Source: Dactylis glomerata
Taxonomy: Eukaryota; Streptophyta; Magnoliopsida; Poales; Poaceae
Assembly (NCBI GenBank): GCA_007115705.1
Contig: QXEO01000431.1
Location: forward strand, 2,108,001-2,172,000
Length of the DNA stretch: 64,000 bases
Direction of reading: 5' to 3'
Shown here: in pieces, positions 22,177 to 33,405 of the stretch
Layout: the number at the start of each line of letters is the position of its first letter
Numbering within the stretch: the first letter of the stretch is position 1
Position numbers and translations under genes: made by a program
The notes under the pieces: generated by a model
Seen by the model: only the letters and a program-made list of their open reading frames with translations
What the model was told of the DNA's origin: nothing
The model's database searches: none

Positions 22177-23748
22177 GTCATGAAGGAGTGCGACGCAACC
22201 TGCGCGAACATGATCGCATATCGCGCCATGTACGACAAGCTCAAAGGCGAATTCGAGGGCTGCGAAGTAACGCACATCGGCAGGGAAAGCAACGAGGAGG
22301 CAGACAACCTGGCCAACGTCGGCTCAAGGTGCCTACCAATACCGCCCGGAGTCTTCTTCGAAGAGATATTCGAACGCTCCGTCAAGATCAAACCAGCAAC
22401 TGACCCGGCGTTAGCAACACGTCCGGGGGCTCAGTCGGTCAATACCGATCCGGCAGCAGGAGCAGCAGACCTCCCGAAGGATGCAGCCGCGGTCATGCTC
22501 GTCGAAGCAACATGGACAAGACCATATTTGGCATACCTAACGCGGGGCGAGCTCCCAGAAGATCCCATCCATCGCCGACAAGTCATGCGGCGCTCCAAGG
22601 CCTTCACGATAATCAACGGGGAACTCTACAAGCGCAGCACCACAGGAGTGCTCCAAGGGTGCATAGCGCAGGAAGATGGGATTGCTCTCCTTCGAGAAAT
22701 CCATGAAGGAACCTGTGGACACCACGCTTGCAGTCGAACCCTCGTGGCCAAGGCTTTTCGATCCGGATTCTACTGGCTATCCGCCCTCTACGATGCCAGG
22801 AACATCGTCCAGCACTGCGAAGCATGCCAGTTATTCGCCACCAAGCCGCACGCGCCGGCGTCTGAGCTGCACACCATCCCCGTGGCCTGGCCCTTCGCAC
22901 AATGGGGGCTCGATCAAGTGGGGCCTCTCCCCAAGTCATCCAGAGGAGGTCATACCTACCTTCTAGTCGCAGTGGACAAGTTTTCCAAGTGGATAGAGGC
23001 TGTTCCGGTCACCAATCAAGAGGCGACCACGGCAGTCAAATTCTTCGAGTCCATCGTCTACCGATACGGCGTCCCGAACAGCATCATCACCGACAACGGC
23101 ACCAACTTCACTTCGGGCGAATTCCAGGACTTCGCCAAAAACCACGGCATCAAGCTCAAGTACGCTTCGGTGGCGCACCCCAAGTCTAATGGACAAGTCG
23201 AAAAAGCCAACGGACTTGTATGCGGAGGCCTGAAAAAGCGACTGCTCCGACCCCTCAAGCGCGCAGCAGGCGCCTGGGTCGAGGAACTGCCGTCGGTGCT
23301 ATGGAGCCTGCGAACAACGCCCAACTCCTCGACAGGCTACACACCCTTCTTCTTGCTTTTCAGAGCAGAAGCAGTGCTACCCACGGACGTACGCTACAGC
23401 ACGCCCTGCGTCGCTGCCCACGTCGAGGAAGATGCGGACAAGGCACTGGCAGACGCCCAAGACCTGCTGGACGAAGCTCGAGACGTCGCCCTCGTTCGAT
23501 CGGCGGTCTACCAGCAGAGCCTCCGCAACTACCACAGCAGACGGGTACGCGGACGCTCTTTCGAGCCGGGCGACCTTGTGCTCCGACTCAAGCAGACAAG
23601 CACATCGAAGCTGGAGCCACCATGGGAAGGCCCGTATCTTGTCCACGAGGTCATCCCGGGAGGAGCATATCGTCTACGCAACCCGAAGACGGGGAAAGAC
23701 GTAGAGAACCCATGGAACGCCGCGCAATTGCGCCGCTTCTATCCTTAG
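22177..23748 (+). pseudogene. Tat pol: end of second RNase H and integrase
   Basis: The first 150 bp completes the second RNase H, with His-Ile-Gly-Arg-Glu-Ser-Asn-Glu-Glu-Ala-Asp (near 22275). Integrase follows: a His-x4-His...Cys-x2-Cys zinc module (about 22700-22830), catalytic Asp in Gly-Leu-Asp-Gln-Val-Gly (near 22907), Asp in Ile-Thr-Asp-Asn-Gly-Thr-Asn-Phe (near 23088) and Glu in Gly-Gln-Val-Glu-Lys-Ala-Asn (near 23191). The C-terminal region has the Gly-Asp-Leu-Val-Leu-Arg block (near 23569) and the Trp-Glu-Gly-Pro-Tyr block typical of Gypsy integrases. It ends with TAG at 23746-23748. The integrase portion itself is uninterrupted. Confidence 0.92.
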
Positions 23749-23875
23749 CTAGCAAAGCTGTCTCCTCTACCCCCTCTAATATGTAATCAAGTGTCAGCAG
23801 AAGTCCGCACCCAACATTGTGCCTTCGGCACCAAGCAATAAAGTTCAAGTTCCTCACTTCATGAGTTAACATATC

Positions 23876-24110
23876 TGCATACCCACGCGCGGGGGCTCAG
23901 CCCTTTCGACCCACGCTCGGGGGCTCAGCCTTTCGACCCACGCTCGGGGGCTTCGCCTACGCTCGGGGGCTCAGCATTTCGACCCACGCTCGGGGGCTCA
24001 GCCTTTCGACCTACGCTCGGGGGCTTCGCCTACGCCCGGGGGCTCAGCCTTTCGACCCACGCTCGAGGGCTTCACCTACACTCTGGGGCCGCACTCTCTC
24101 AACTTACATT
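23876..24110 (+). repeat. Short tandem array of polypurine-tract-like units
   Basis: About eight diverged 19-33 bp units each contain a c-g-c-t-c-g-g-g-g-g-c-t core followed by cag or tcg, and many end in cctttcgaccca. The core matches the real polypurine tract next to the 3' LTR (cactcgggggctac). The array lies between the pol stop and the end of the antisense gene. The units decay towards 24110. Confidence 0.75.
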
Positions 24111-24259
24111 CGAGGGATGCGTTCTCTCGACCTACGCTTGAGAACTTTCGCCTTCCTCATCGACGCTCGGGATCTCCGCCGTTTTGCCACAGACGAATAT
24201 AAACACAGGTATACAATACATGTACAGAGTGAAGATACAGACACAGCCACAGGGCTAGT

Positions 24260-27090
24260 TCACGGCGTCGCGGCACCCGGATGCGCCCTCTGCCGATCAC
24301 TTTCGACGATAATCTGTCTAGCGATACAGTCGCCAGTATTTCTACAAGCAACATAATGGTGCTCCATGTTGTACCGACCGTTGGGCGACGGAGGAAGCGT
24401 CTTCAGAAGCTCTAGGTCGACCTCAGGGTAGTGAGCACGCACAAAAGCAAGTGCGACCACAGCCCCGCTGCGCAGGTGCTCCCGGACAAAGGAATACACA
24501 GCGTTGCCGTTCTCAAATCGATCGAGCAGCGCCGGCAAACCTTCGGGCTGGTTGTTCAAAGGGAACATCACCTGGTGCACCAGTGCTAGGGCGCTTCGGC
24601 TCGTCTCAGACAACGCACCAGCTTGAGCAATCCTATCTTGAAGAAGTGTCAGTTTTATTGCTTTCGACCGATCAGCCCAGAAGTTATCAGCAACAGAGTT
24701 GGCATGATTTTGGGCTGCAAGGATATGCGCATTCACGCGTCGGGCTTCGGCTGCACTATCGAGGCATACATCTGCGAAAAGAGGCCGAAGATCAAATCCT
24801 GCACACTCAAGTCACAATACACAGCGAAAGAGGTCTAGAGACTCACACTTCAACAACTTTCCAAGACCCTCGATCTCGTCGAGAAGAAATTTTTCGTAGT
24901 CTGCAGCGTGCGACGCCTTCGACAGAGCGACGTCAACTCTGGCAGTAACCACTTTCAGTTGACACTGCGTAGTTTGGAGTTGGTCACGCAAAGATCGAAT
25001 TAGCGATAATTCGCCGGAGGAAGGCGTTCTTCGTTCGGTGGCACCGGAAGTACTGCCAACCGTTTCGTACGAAACAGGCCAAGCGCCAGAGATCAGCGAA
25101 GGATACTGCACGAGGAGTCGAGCATCACATACAAACATTCGGCAACCAAATGTCAAGCAGATTAACATAACAAAGGAGCAATTTTTGCACCAGAAAGAAG
25201 TCCTAGACAGGGTCACTGCCCTCGGCGTAAAGCCACGAAAGTTAATTACAAGTGGGCGTCAGAAGCATTGCTCGCACTACGCCAAACTACCAGCCTTGCT
25301 AGACGGTGCGCCGGATGCGCCGCGCTTCCGAGCCCTCGCCGCCGCACGCTTCTCATTCCTCTCAGCCAGAAAACTCGTCATTCGGGCAGCTAGCTCACGA
25401 GCACGGGCAACATAAGTCTTGGCGGACTTGTCGCGTCCGTCCTTGTCTTTCGGGTACGTGCTCGTGACCTTGTCAGCATCGAACTCCACATCATGCATCA
25501 TCATCATGGAGAAGACAGACTCGGTGCCGATAGTTACCTGTCGGCGCACCGCGGCAAATAACGGGTCTTCGCCGTCCGCCTTCACCGCCAGAGCTTCGAG
25601 GATCCCCGCCATGGTGTCGCTGGTAGAGTCGGGTACAGACGTATCCCGAACACGAACAAGTGTCGACCGCACCCGCGCTAGGAGGTTAACAACCTCTCGA
25701 CTCAAGCGTTCGGCGAGGCCAACACTGGATTCGATTCCAGCGGGCTCCTTCATAGCTCCGGCGCCCAATTCGGCAGCAGCTACAAGAAAATGCATACCGC
25801 CAGGTCAACAATGGGATTGTTCGGCATGAAAACTTATTCAGGCAAAGCTCGAGAACTCACCCCGCAAGGCATCCAGCGAAGCTTGCAGACGCTGGTTTAG
25901 TTCCCCTTCTCTCGTTTCGGCGTCCAGGCGGCTTTTCTTCGCGCGCTCTTGAGCTTCGGACGATTCAACCTTCAGTCGGGCGATTTCGTCGTTCAGCTCA
26001 GAGACCTTAGCCTTCAAACCCGAATTCTCAGTGGCAAGGTTGTCCAGCTGAGATTTCAGGGAAGTCTTATCAGCAGCAGCCTGAGCTCCAATCCCTAACC
26101 ATCAAAGGGGTGTCGTCAGAGAAAGAAGTGTCATAGCATACACAGAGCAAAATTCTACAAATAAGGTGGCAGTACTCACGTCGAGTTTCGTCGAGCTGCT
26201 CGGACAGCTTTCGGTTCTCTTCCTCTAAGGCGAAGAAGCTCCTACAAACCTTCGACAGGTCTCTAACAACAGGCTAAAGAAGGCAAAGCAAAGGATTAAT
26301 CCTCGAGTCACGATTCGGAGGGCGAGCCTAAGTGTAAACACTTAGACTCACCCTCGGGGGCTACTGATGGTCAAACACGCGAAACGCAAGTTGAGCGTCT
26401 TCAGACTTACATGGTTGTTAGGACTAGAAGGCTCGCCAGATGAGGAGACAAGGATGAACTCCTGTTCCGACGCCTTCTTCTTGGTAGGTCGAAGGTTTCG
26501 TGAGAACGACCTCGGGGGCAGCAACCTCGGTAGCCTTCTCCTGCGAGTCTGTGGTCTGCTCGAGGGCGTCATCATGAGGTCGGACCTGGTATTGGTCTCG
26601 ATCCCCCGGACAGGTCGAGGTCTCTTCAGTCGAAGACCTGAAACGAGCATCGACGTCAAAATCAGGCAGTTAATTCGAAACGCAGACACAAGATGTACAT
26701 GCTAGGCAAGGGCACTTATGATGCGTCGATCCCGAACTTCGGAAAGATCTTCTTCTCTGTTCGAGGAGGAGGACGGCGGCTCAAAGGCGAGGCGGGGATC
26801 GCGCTGTTGCCATCATCACCCGAAGTAAAATGAGTATCATCGAGGTCTTCCGAATCTTCGACAACATCCGCGACTCGTTGTCTTTTCGGGGCCCTCGGTG
26901 GCGATGGAGCGGCGGAAGTCGACCCTTCCAGCACTTCAGCAAAATCGCGCCCCGGATATTCGCCCATCTTGGGCTGGGGCGGATAGCATCGAGCTACGTC
27001 AATCACCTGCACGAGGAGGAGGACTCCGTTCGTCACTAGACGATTCAGCTAAGAAATGAGGAAGGCATTCGACTAAGAGCAAGGTCATAC
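24260..27090 (-). CDS. Antisense gene of the Tat element, downstream exons (coiled-coil region)
   Basis: On the reverse strand a series of open segments is bounded by canonical splice sites: about 27006-26720, 26637-26411, 26273-26180 (donor gtgagt), 26094-25861 (donor gtgagt), about 25779-25277, about 25050-24840 and about 24770-24260. The 26094-25861 segment encodes a strong coiled coil (alternating Leu, Glu, Lys and Asn). A second coiled-coil-like segment, rich in Leu and Gln, is at about 24990-24870. The last segment ends with a stop at 24260. The pattern suggests one spliced transcript of roughly eight exons starting at 28038. Exon borders not marked with a donor sequence are approximate. 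Function is unknown; a structural or host-interaction role for the element is a guess. Confidence 0.5.
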
Positions 27091-28038
27091 CTCGGTGCGG
27101 GGAAAGGCCTTGCTAAAGGCTACGGCGCCAAAGATTTTCGGTACGGGATCCTTCTTCTTGATGTTCGTGATGGTGCGAACGCACTCGTCAATTTCGGCCT
27201 CGTGCAGCTCGTCCTGGGAGATGCGGGTCGAATCCCGGCGATCGCTGTATCCCACATGCAGTGGGCTCGAGCAGCGAGTGGCTGGATTCGACGCTCGATG
27301 AAGGTTCGGATGAGCTGGATCCCCGAAAGCTCCTTCTTCGGAGTAGCTCGGAGCTGCTGGATCTTCTCCATCAGCGGCTCCCCTCAGCTCCTCGTCCGAA
27401 AGGTCGTGTCTCCAGGATACGCGAGGTCGAAGAGCGCCGGTAGGATGGAATTCCTCGAGTCCGAAGTTTTCGCCATCGGAGGACTTATCCTTGGCATAGT
27501 ACCACTTCGTCCTCCACCCGGGATTATTTTCGGGCGTTTGGAGGTTGAAATACTCGACGTCTGGGCGCACTTGAACGCCGAAACCACCGGTTTGATATGG
27601 CAGCGGGTGCCGAATAACAAAGATTCGGCGCCACAGCGCCCTGTGGGGTTCGATCCCCAGGAAGCACTCACAGAGCGTGATAAAGCACGCAATGTGAAGG
27701 ATGGAATTGGGATTCAGGTCGTGGAGCTGAATCCCGTAAGCGAAAAGAAGACCGCGAAGGAAAGGATGCGGGGGAAAAGACAAACCCCGCAGCAGGAAAG
27801 CGACGAAGATTACCCGGAATCCGAGAGGTGGCCGGGGAACGATCTCCGGGCCGGCGGCGAGCGATTCCGCCGGCGTGTTCTTCAGGAGGCCCATCTTCTC
27901 GGCCTGGGACAACTCTTTGTTCCCGACCTTGGTCTGGACCCAGCGGCCGACGACGGGGCCGTCGGCATCGGCCATCTTGGCCTTCTTGGCGGCGGCGCCG
28001 GTGGCGGCGCCGGCAGCGGTGGAGCTCCTCTTGCCCAT
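27091..28038 (-). CDS. Antisense gene of the Tat element, first exon (putative gypsy-type transposon domain)
   Basis: ATG at 28038 on the reverse strand. The first 25 residues are Lys/Ala-rich and nuclear-localisation-like (Met-Gly-Lys-Arg-Ser, then Ala-Lys-Lys-Ala-Lys). A domain with Pro-His-Pro-Phe-Leu-Arg-Gly-Leu, Tyr-Gly-Ile-Gln-Leu, Asn-Ser-Ile-Leu-His-Ile and Cys-Glu-Cys-Phe-Leu-Gly-Ile motifs (about residues 75-125) follows. I recognise it as the 'putative gypsy type transposon' domain of grass retroelements. A good donor (gag then gtatga) ends the exon at 27091; without splicing the frame stops at 27085. The gene runs against gag-pol and is uninterrupted here, unlike gag-pol. The plus-strand ORF 27202-28413 is its shadow. 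Confidence 0.7.
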
Positions 28039-28689
28039 GATCTCAGGACGCGGCAGCGATCGCGGAAATGGAGCTGGGGAAGCAAGGTTGCAGGAGCAAT
28101 GCGCGAGGAAGAAGACGGTGGCGGCGGAGTGGGATGGACTGTTTACCCTGTCACCGTTATTTATTCCGCTCTTGGAAATCTGCGTCGAATCTCAGCCATC
28201 CACGGCGAAGTGGAAATGGCCGGGTTGATCCGGCCGTCCACGTGTCAGCATGCGAGCACCGCGGCGTCCACTACGCACGGTAATCAAGGAAACCGCGCCG
28301 GTTATTTCTCACCCACGCGCGGGACGTGCGGTCAAACTCTGTCAACGGCCGAGACGCGTGGCCGGAGGGCCCACCATACATCTAGTCCTGGCAGGGTCAG
28401 GCCGTTCCTGTAAAAGATGATGTGATGACTCAACGAAGCATATCGTCAGCAATGACGCGCCTCTTTGGGAAGGTTGATTCCTTTCGACTCAAAGAGCAAA
28501 GATTGGCGAAAGTTCTTTCGAGTCCCAAAGGTATGTACCCTTTGCACTCAGACGGCCTCTCGATTGGGTTTCCTTCGAGGTCTTTTGTGCTCCTCTCTTT
28601 TGTGCCATCTGAATATATGCAGAGTTTTTCGACGACTCTGTCTCTCGCTGAACATTTGTTCTTTCGAGGGAATTTTTGATTGAAATTGT

Positions 28690-29100
28690 ATTCGAGTTAT
28701 CTCTTTCGGGCCAGCAGCGCCTTCGAGACATTCGAGGCAGGACTTCGGTCCCTCGAGTTATCTCTTTCGGGCCAGCAGCGCCTTCGAGACATTCGAGGCA
28801 GGACTTCGGTCCCTCGAGTTATCTCTTTCGGGCCAGCAGCGCCTTCGAGACATTCGAGGCAGGGCTTCGGTCCCTCGAGCAATCTCTTTCGGGCCAGCAG
28901 CGCCTTCAAGATATTCGAGGAAGGACTTTGGTCCCTCGAATTGTTCTCTTCGGGCCGGCAGCGCCTTCTAGATGTTCGAGGCAGGGCTTCGGTCCCTCGG
29001 ATTATCCCTTTCGGGCCAGCAGCGCCTTCGAGATATTCGAAGACAGGCTTCGGTCCTTCGAATCGCCTTTTCGGCCCAGTGATGACTTCAAAGAATTCGA
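28690..29100. repeat. 61-bp tandem repeat upstream of the antisense gene
   Basis: The motif ctctttcggg recurs at 28701, 28762, 28823 and 28884, an exact 61-bp period. Two to three more diverged units follow to about 29100. The first three units are nearly identical. The array lies 650 bp upstream of the antisense start codon and 600 bp before the 3' LTR. Because 61 is not a multiple of three, ORFs through it on either strand are by-products. Confidence 0.85.
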
Positions 29101-29717
29101 GCTCGAGTTATAGACCGTCGAATCATCCTCTTTCTGAACCTTTCTTTCGAGCTATCAACGCTCCTCAATCAACATGCCCGAATCTTGGTGGCAATATACC
29201 AGTTCGGATGCCGTATGTCAAATACGAAGGTAAGTCCACGGTTTGCAACACCGGATGGCCCGGTATTCGTATCAAACGCGCTCTGCCGGAAATTTTCCAT
29301 ACCTACGGTATGAAGCTTGCACCGATGGACGCATCGGGTGCCTCACAATTGAACTGGGCTTCGACTTGGTAAGTCCAACGCGGCTCAGGTCGGGGTAGCA
29401 CCAGCCCACGCGGGTTTGAGTCGGGGGACTCGAATCTGAGTAAGCTAACCGAATGTCTTTGCAGCAATGCAATTAACTGAGACCCGGCGTGAGTCTCAGG
29501 CCGGTTATGCGCATCCCTCTGCAAACCCAACTTAACACTTTCGAGGCTCTAAATGAGAGTGGCTCGAAAATCTCGTACCAAAACAAGCATACTACTTAAA
29601 TGACCTCTGTACATTTGCAGTTTTACAGGCCAAGTGTTCATATCGGGGGCGGCTAGGAAGACTTTCGGGAGGAGTCCCTGCCATAGTCTTCGGCTATCCC
29701 AGGCACTCGGGGGCTAC

Positions 29718-30266
29718 TGACGAAGGAATGACAAACGGGCCCCCGATATTCGCCTACCTGGTTTTCGGTCCAGGAAGGGTGTCTCACGAAAGGCTTTCGA
29801 GGCCTATCAAGGCAGTGGCCTGGCGCGGCCCAGGAGCAATATTTGGTGCACAAGCAAGATTTCGAGGAGCCCAAGTTAGACTAGTCCTCGGTTGATCCGA
29901 TCTGTACTTGGCTTGAGAGACACTCCTGAGACCTAGCCTTGCCTTATAAAAGGCTGGGAGGGAGGTCTCGAAACCCTAGACGCTTTTCCACCCACCTCAC
30001 GCCGGAGCGCTCGACAACTTAGAGCTCTCCGTTTTCGGCTAGATCCAATCTACGCCGCCATTGTAACACCATCATCGCAACCACACCATCAATACAAAGT
30101 CAGACAAGCAGGACGTAGGCCTTTTACTTTTCGAGGGGGTTGAACCTGGGTAAATCCTCGTGTCCCTTTGCTTTCGTCTGATCGCCGTCGAGTTCGCCAG
30201 GTCCCCAACACGCTTCCTAGATCGAAAGCCCTTCGACATGGGCATTGCCGGGAATAAACCTCGTCA
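29718..30266 (+). repeat. 3' LTR of the Tat element
   Basis: 549 bp, identical to the 5' LTR except three transitions. It is preceded by the polypurine tract and followed by the CATGG duplication. It lies 1.1 kb upstream of the inositol transporter start codon, in the same orientation. Confidence 0.95.
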
Positions 30267-30271
30267 CATGG

Positions 30272-31390
30272 TGTAGAACAAGATAAAATAGCAGTACGGT
30301 TGCTAGGATGGGCAGTTTGGCACATAAAAAGAATTTCATGGATTTTTCAAAAGAGGTGTGATACAGGGGATAGTGCCCATGAAAGAACACCGCACCGTCT
30401 TGCCCAGACTCGCAAGGTCGAAATTCGGAAGAGATGCACGTGACATGACATGCAACGCTGTAAAGCTCCATGGTGCTGCGTGAGCTTTTGGACCAGTCTA
30501 GATTAGCACGGTTGGTGCAGACACATGATCTCTTTTGATCGTTTTCCAGCAACAGTACTAGTATTAGCTTAGCCATAGTATTTCTAGGCGACAACAGATC
30601 ATATATACACATGAACAGCTGTACAATAAGCAAAATAATTAGAGGCTCATTAATATTTTGATAGTGAATCCTAAAATAGGCCATACAATTTTGATACGGA
30701 AAGTGATATGTTCCCTAATGTAATACGTCTATTCTTTCTGTACAGTATACTAGGAGTATCATGTTATCGTTGAGGAAAATCACATTGCTCCACGCTCTTG
30801 AGGTAGCTTCTTGTGAAATGGACAGGAAACAGATAGTCATGGCTCGGAACCACCACAAACATTCCTTGGACTATCTTGCTCGTTCGCCGCTAACATCTCC
30901 TTGGATTAACCAGAACAACCACATCACGCAGCTAGCATGATGCCTTCTTCTCCGGTTCTTGGATGTACTGAACTATTCCAATACACTACTAATGGGCATT
31001 GCTTTACACGGAGTACTGATGTAGAGTAGCAAAGCAGAACACCAATATACCAATGGGCATTGCTTTCCGGCCTCCTAATCGTCGCCATCAGATGAGATCA
31101 TAGGCAACCCTATCCTATCCTCGGAATCAAATCAAATCAGTCAAAGTTAAAACGGCGACAAGACAAAGGTCAGGTCAATTCGGCCCTACTATCTACTGGA
31201 ATCTTCTCCCTAATTTGATCAATTACACTACACGTGACACAATCACACAAGACAAAGAAGGAAATTAATGGCGCCCTGGGTGTATATGTATGTGCAGTAG
31301 CTGCCAGTTCAGCCCGGACGGCCTCATCCGTAAGCATTGAGCATTCCGAGGATAGAGATTAGAGAGTGGTAGCGGCCGGCCGGCGATACC
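30272..31390 (+). other. Upstream region of the inositol transporter gene
   Basis: 1.1 kb without recognisable coding sequence. It includes a 15-bp direct repeat (aatgggcattgcttt, near 30992 and 31053). A CACGTG G-box with ABRE-like flank (cacgtgac) is at 31231-31238, about 155 bp before the ATG. I see no clear TATA box. A minus-strand ORF at 30217-30684 overlaps the LTR and is chance. Confidence 0.5.
31231..31238 (+). promoter_or_regulatory. G-box / ABRE-like element upstream of the inositol transporter
   Basis: The palindrome CACGTG followed by AC matches the bZIP/bHLH G-box and the abscisic-acid response core ACGTG. Single sites are common by chance; the position about 155 bp upstream of the start codon is plausible. 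Confidence 0.3.
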
Positions 31391-33405
31391 ATGGAGGGCG
31401 GCGCGCACGGGTTCGACGGCTCGGCCTTCCGGGAGTGCTTCTCCCTCTCGTGGCGGAACCCCTACGTCCTCCGCCTCGCCTTCTCCGCCGGCATCGGCGG
31501 CCTCCTCTTCGGCTACGACACCGGCGTCATCTCCGGAGCGCTGCTCTACATCCGGGACGATTTCCGCTCGGTCGACAAGAACACATGGCTTCAGGTACCC
31601 AACCAATTAACTGTCGAATTCTTATTATTATCATAGGACGATAAATCGTGATAAGAATGGATCGATTGATGCGATTTTGTTGGCGAATTATGGAATAGTT
31701 AGTTGACAGTGAGATATATGGCGTGCTGTAGGAAATGATCGTGAGCATGGCGGTGGCCGGCGCCATCATCGGCGCGGCGGTCGGCGGCTGGGCCAACGAC
31801 CGGTTCGGGCGGCGCACGTCCATCCTCGTGGCCGACCTGCTCTTCTTCGCGGGCGCGGTGGTCATGGCGTCGGCGACGGGCCCCGTGCAGCTCGTGGTCG
31901 GCCGCGTCTTCGTCGGTCTCGGCGTCGGCATGGCATCCATGACGGCGCCGCTCTACATCTCCGAGGCGTCGCCGGCCAGGATCAGGGGCGCGCTCGTCAG
32001 CACCAACGGCTTTCTCATCACAGGCGGCCAGTTCTTGTCCTACCTCATCAACCTCGCCTTCACCAAGGCGCCGGGGACGTGGAGGTGGATGCTCGGAGTC
32101 GCCGGCCTCCCTGCCGTTTTCCAGTTCATCCTCATGCTCTTCCTCCCCGAATCGCCAAGATGGCTTTACAGAAAGGTATAATTAGTTCTTGGGAGTAATT
32201 ATTTATTTCCTCTAAAAAGCTGTACGTAATCTTTACACATGAATAAACTGATTCTTTTCGAGAAAAAAATTAATAAGCTGAATTAATGATGTCAGGGGAG
32301 GGTGGAGGAAGCAGAGGCGATCCTGCGGAAGATATACACAGCGGATGAGGAGGTGGAGAGGGAGATGCAGGAGCTGAAGGAGTCGGTGGAGGCGGAGGCG
32401 CGGGAACGAGGCTCGACGGAGAATGTAAGCCTGGCGGCGCTGGTGAAGACGAAGACGGTGCGGCGAGGGCTGGTGGCCGGCGTGGGGCTGCAGGTGTTCC
32501 AGCAGCTGGTGGGCATCAACACGGTGATGTACTACAGCCCGACCATCGTCCAGCTCGCCGGGTTCGCCTCCAACCAGACGGCGCTCGCGCTGTCGCTGGT
32601 CACCTCCGGCCTCAACGCGCTCGGCTCCATCGTCAGCATCTACTTCATCGACCGCACCGGCCGGAGGAAGCTGCTGGTGATCAGCCTCGTCGGCGTCATC
32701 GCCTCGCTCGCCCTGCTCTCCGCCGTGTTCCACGAGGCCACCTCCCACTCCCCGGCCGTCGGCGCTGCCGAGACCAGCCACTTCAACAGCTCGCTCACCT
32801 GCCCGGACTACCGGACGAGCGGCAGCTCCGGCTGGGACTGCACCCGCTGCCTCAAGGCCAGTTCGACGGAGTGCGGCTTCTGCGCGTCCGGCGCCGGCAG
32901 CAAGCTCCTTCCCGGCGCGTGCCTGCTGTCCAATTCCACGGTGCGCGACACGTGCCACGGCGAGGACCGCCTGTGGTACACGCGCGGGTGCCCGAGCCAG
33001 TACGGATGGCTCGCCATGGCCGGGCTGGCGCTGTACATCGCCTTCTTCTCGCCCGGGATGGGGACGGTGCCGTGGATCGTGAACTCGGAGATCTACCCGC
33101 TGCGGCACCGCGGCGTGTGCGGCGGCGTGGCGGCGACGGCGAACTGGGTGTCGAACCTGGCCGTGGCGCAGTCGTTCCTGTCGCTGACGCAGGCCATCGG
33201 GCCGGCGTGGACGTTCCTCATCTTCGGGTGCCTGTCCGTGGCGGCGCTCGCCTTCGTGCTCGTCTGCGTGCCGGAGACCAAGGGGTTGCCCATCGAGGAG
33301 GTGGAGAATATGCTGGAAAGGCGGGAGCTTAGGCTTAAGTTCTGGGCACCGCGCGGCCGCAGCGGCGGCGACCTGCCGGACAGCGGCAAGAAAGACGGCG
33401 TGTGA
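31391..33405 (+). CDS. INT: Inositol/H+ symporter, INT2/INT4 type (major facilitator superfamily)
   Basis: Three phase-0 exons, 31391-31594, 31732-32175 and 32296-33405, with GT-AG introns of 137 and 120 bp, encode 585 residues, the usual length. The N-terminus has the Gly-Gly-Leu-Leu-Phe-Gly-Tyr-Asp-Thr-Gly signature of sugar/inositol porters (about residue 36). Asp-Arg-Phe-Gly-Arg-Arg follows in loop 2-3 (about 92). Pro-Glu-Ser-Pro-Arg-Trp-Leu ends exon 2. Gln-Gln-Leu-Val-Gly-Ile-Asn is in TM7 (about 285) and Pro-Glu-Thr-Lys-Gly-Leu follows TM12. A long loop between TM9 and TM10 (about 361-450) carries eight cysteines, as in plant INT2/INT4 proteins, where it is compared with PSI domains. 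The family moves myo-inositol with protons, mostly at the plasma membrane. All frames are intact. Choice between INT2 and INT4 orthology needs a tree. Confidence 0.93.

Larger units (their letters stand above)
16281..30266 (+). mobile_element. Complete Tat-lineage Gypsy LTR retrotransposon, 13,986 bp
   Basis: Two 549-bp LTRs are flanked by the duplication CATGG (16276-16280 and 30267-30271). Internal order: primer-binding site, gag-pol in one frame (to 23748), tandem array, antisense gene (24260-28038), second tandem array, polypurine tract (cactcgggggctac, ending at 29717). The second RNase H domain after the RT-linked one and the long region between pol and the 3' LTR are hallmarks of the Tat lineage. 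The LTRs differ at 3 positions (C/T at about 16691 and 16703, A/G at about 16750). At the commonly used grass LTR rate of 1.3e-8 per site per year this is about 0.2 million years. Five in-frame stops make this copy non-autonomous. Confidence 0.95.

Noticed and set aside
23876..24110. Possible CRISPR-like array
   Set aside because: The units are directly adjacent, diverged and lack unique spacers; the context is a plant retrotransposon.
27202..28413. 403-codon plus-strand ORF
   Set aside because: It is the shadow of the antisense first exon, which carries the recognisable domain.
28680..29372. 230-codon plus-strand ORF
   Set aside because: It is read through the 61-bp tandem array; the unit shifts frame and no domain is present.
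32233..33108. 291-codon minus-strand ORF
   Set aside because: It lies opposite exon 3 of the inositol transporter and results from high GC at third codon positions.
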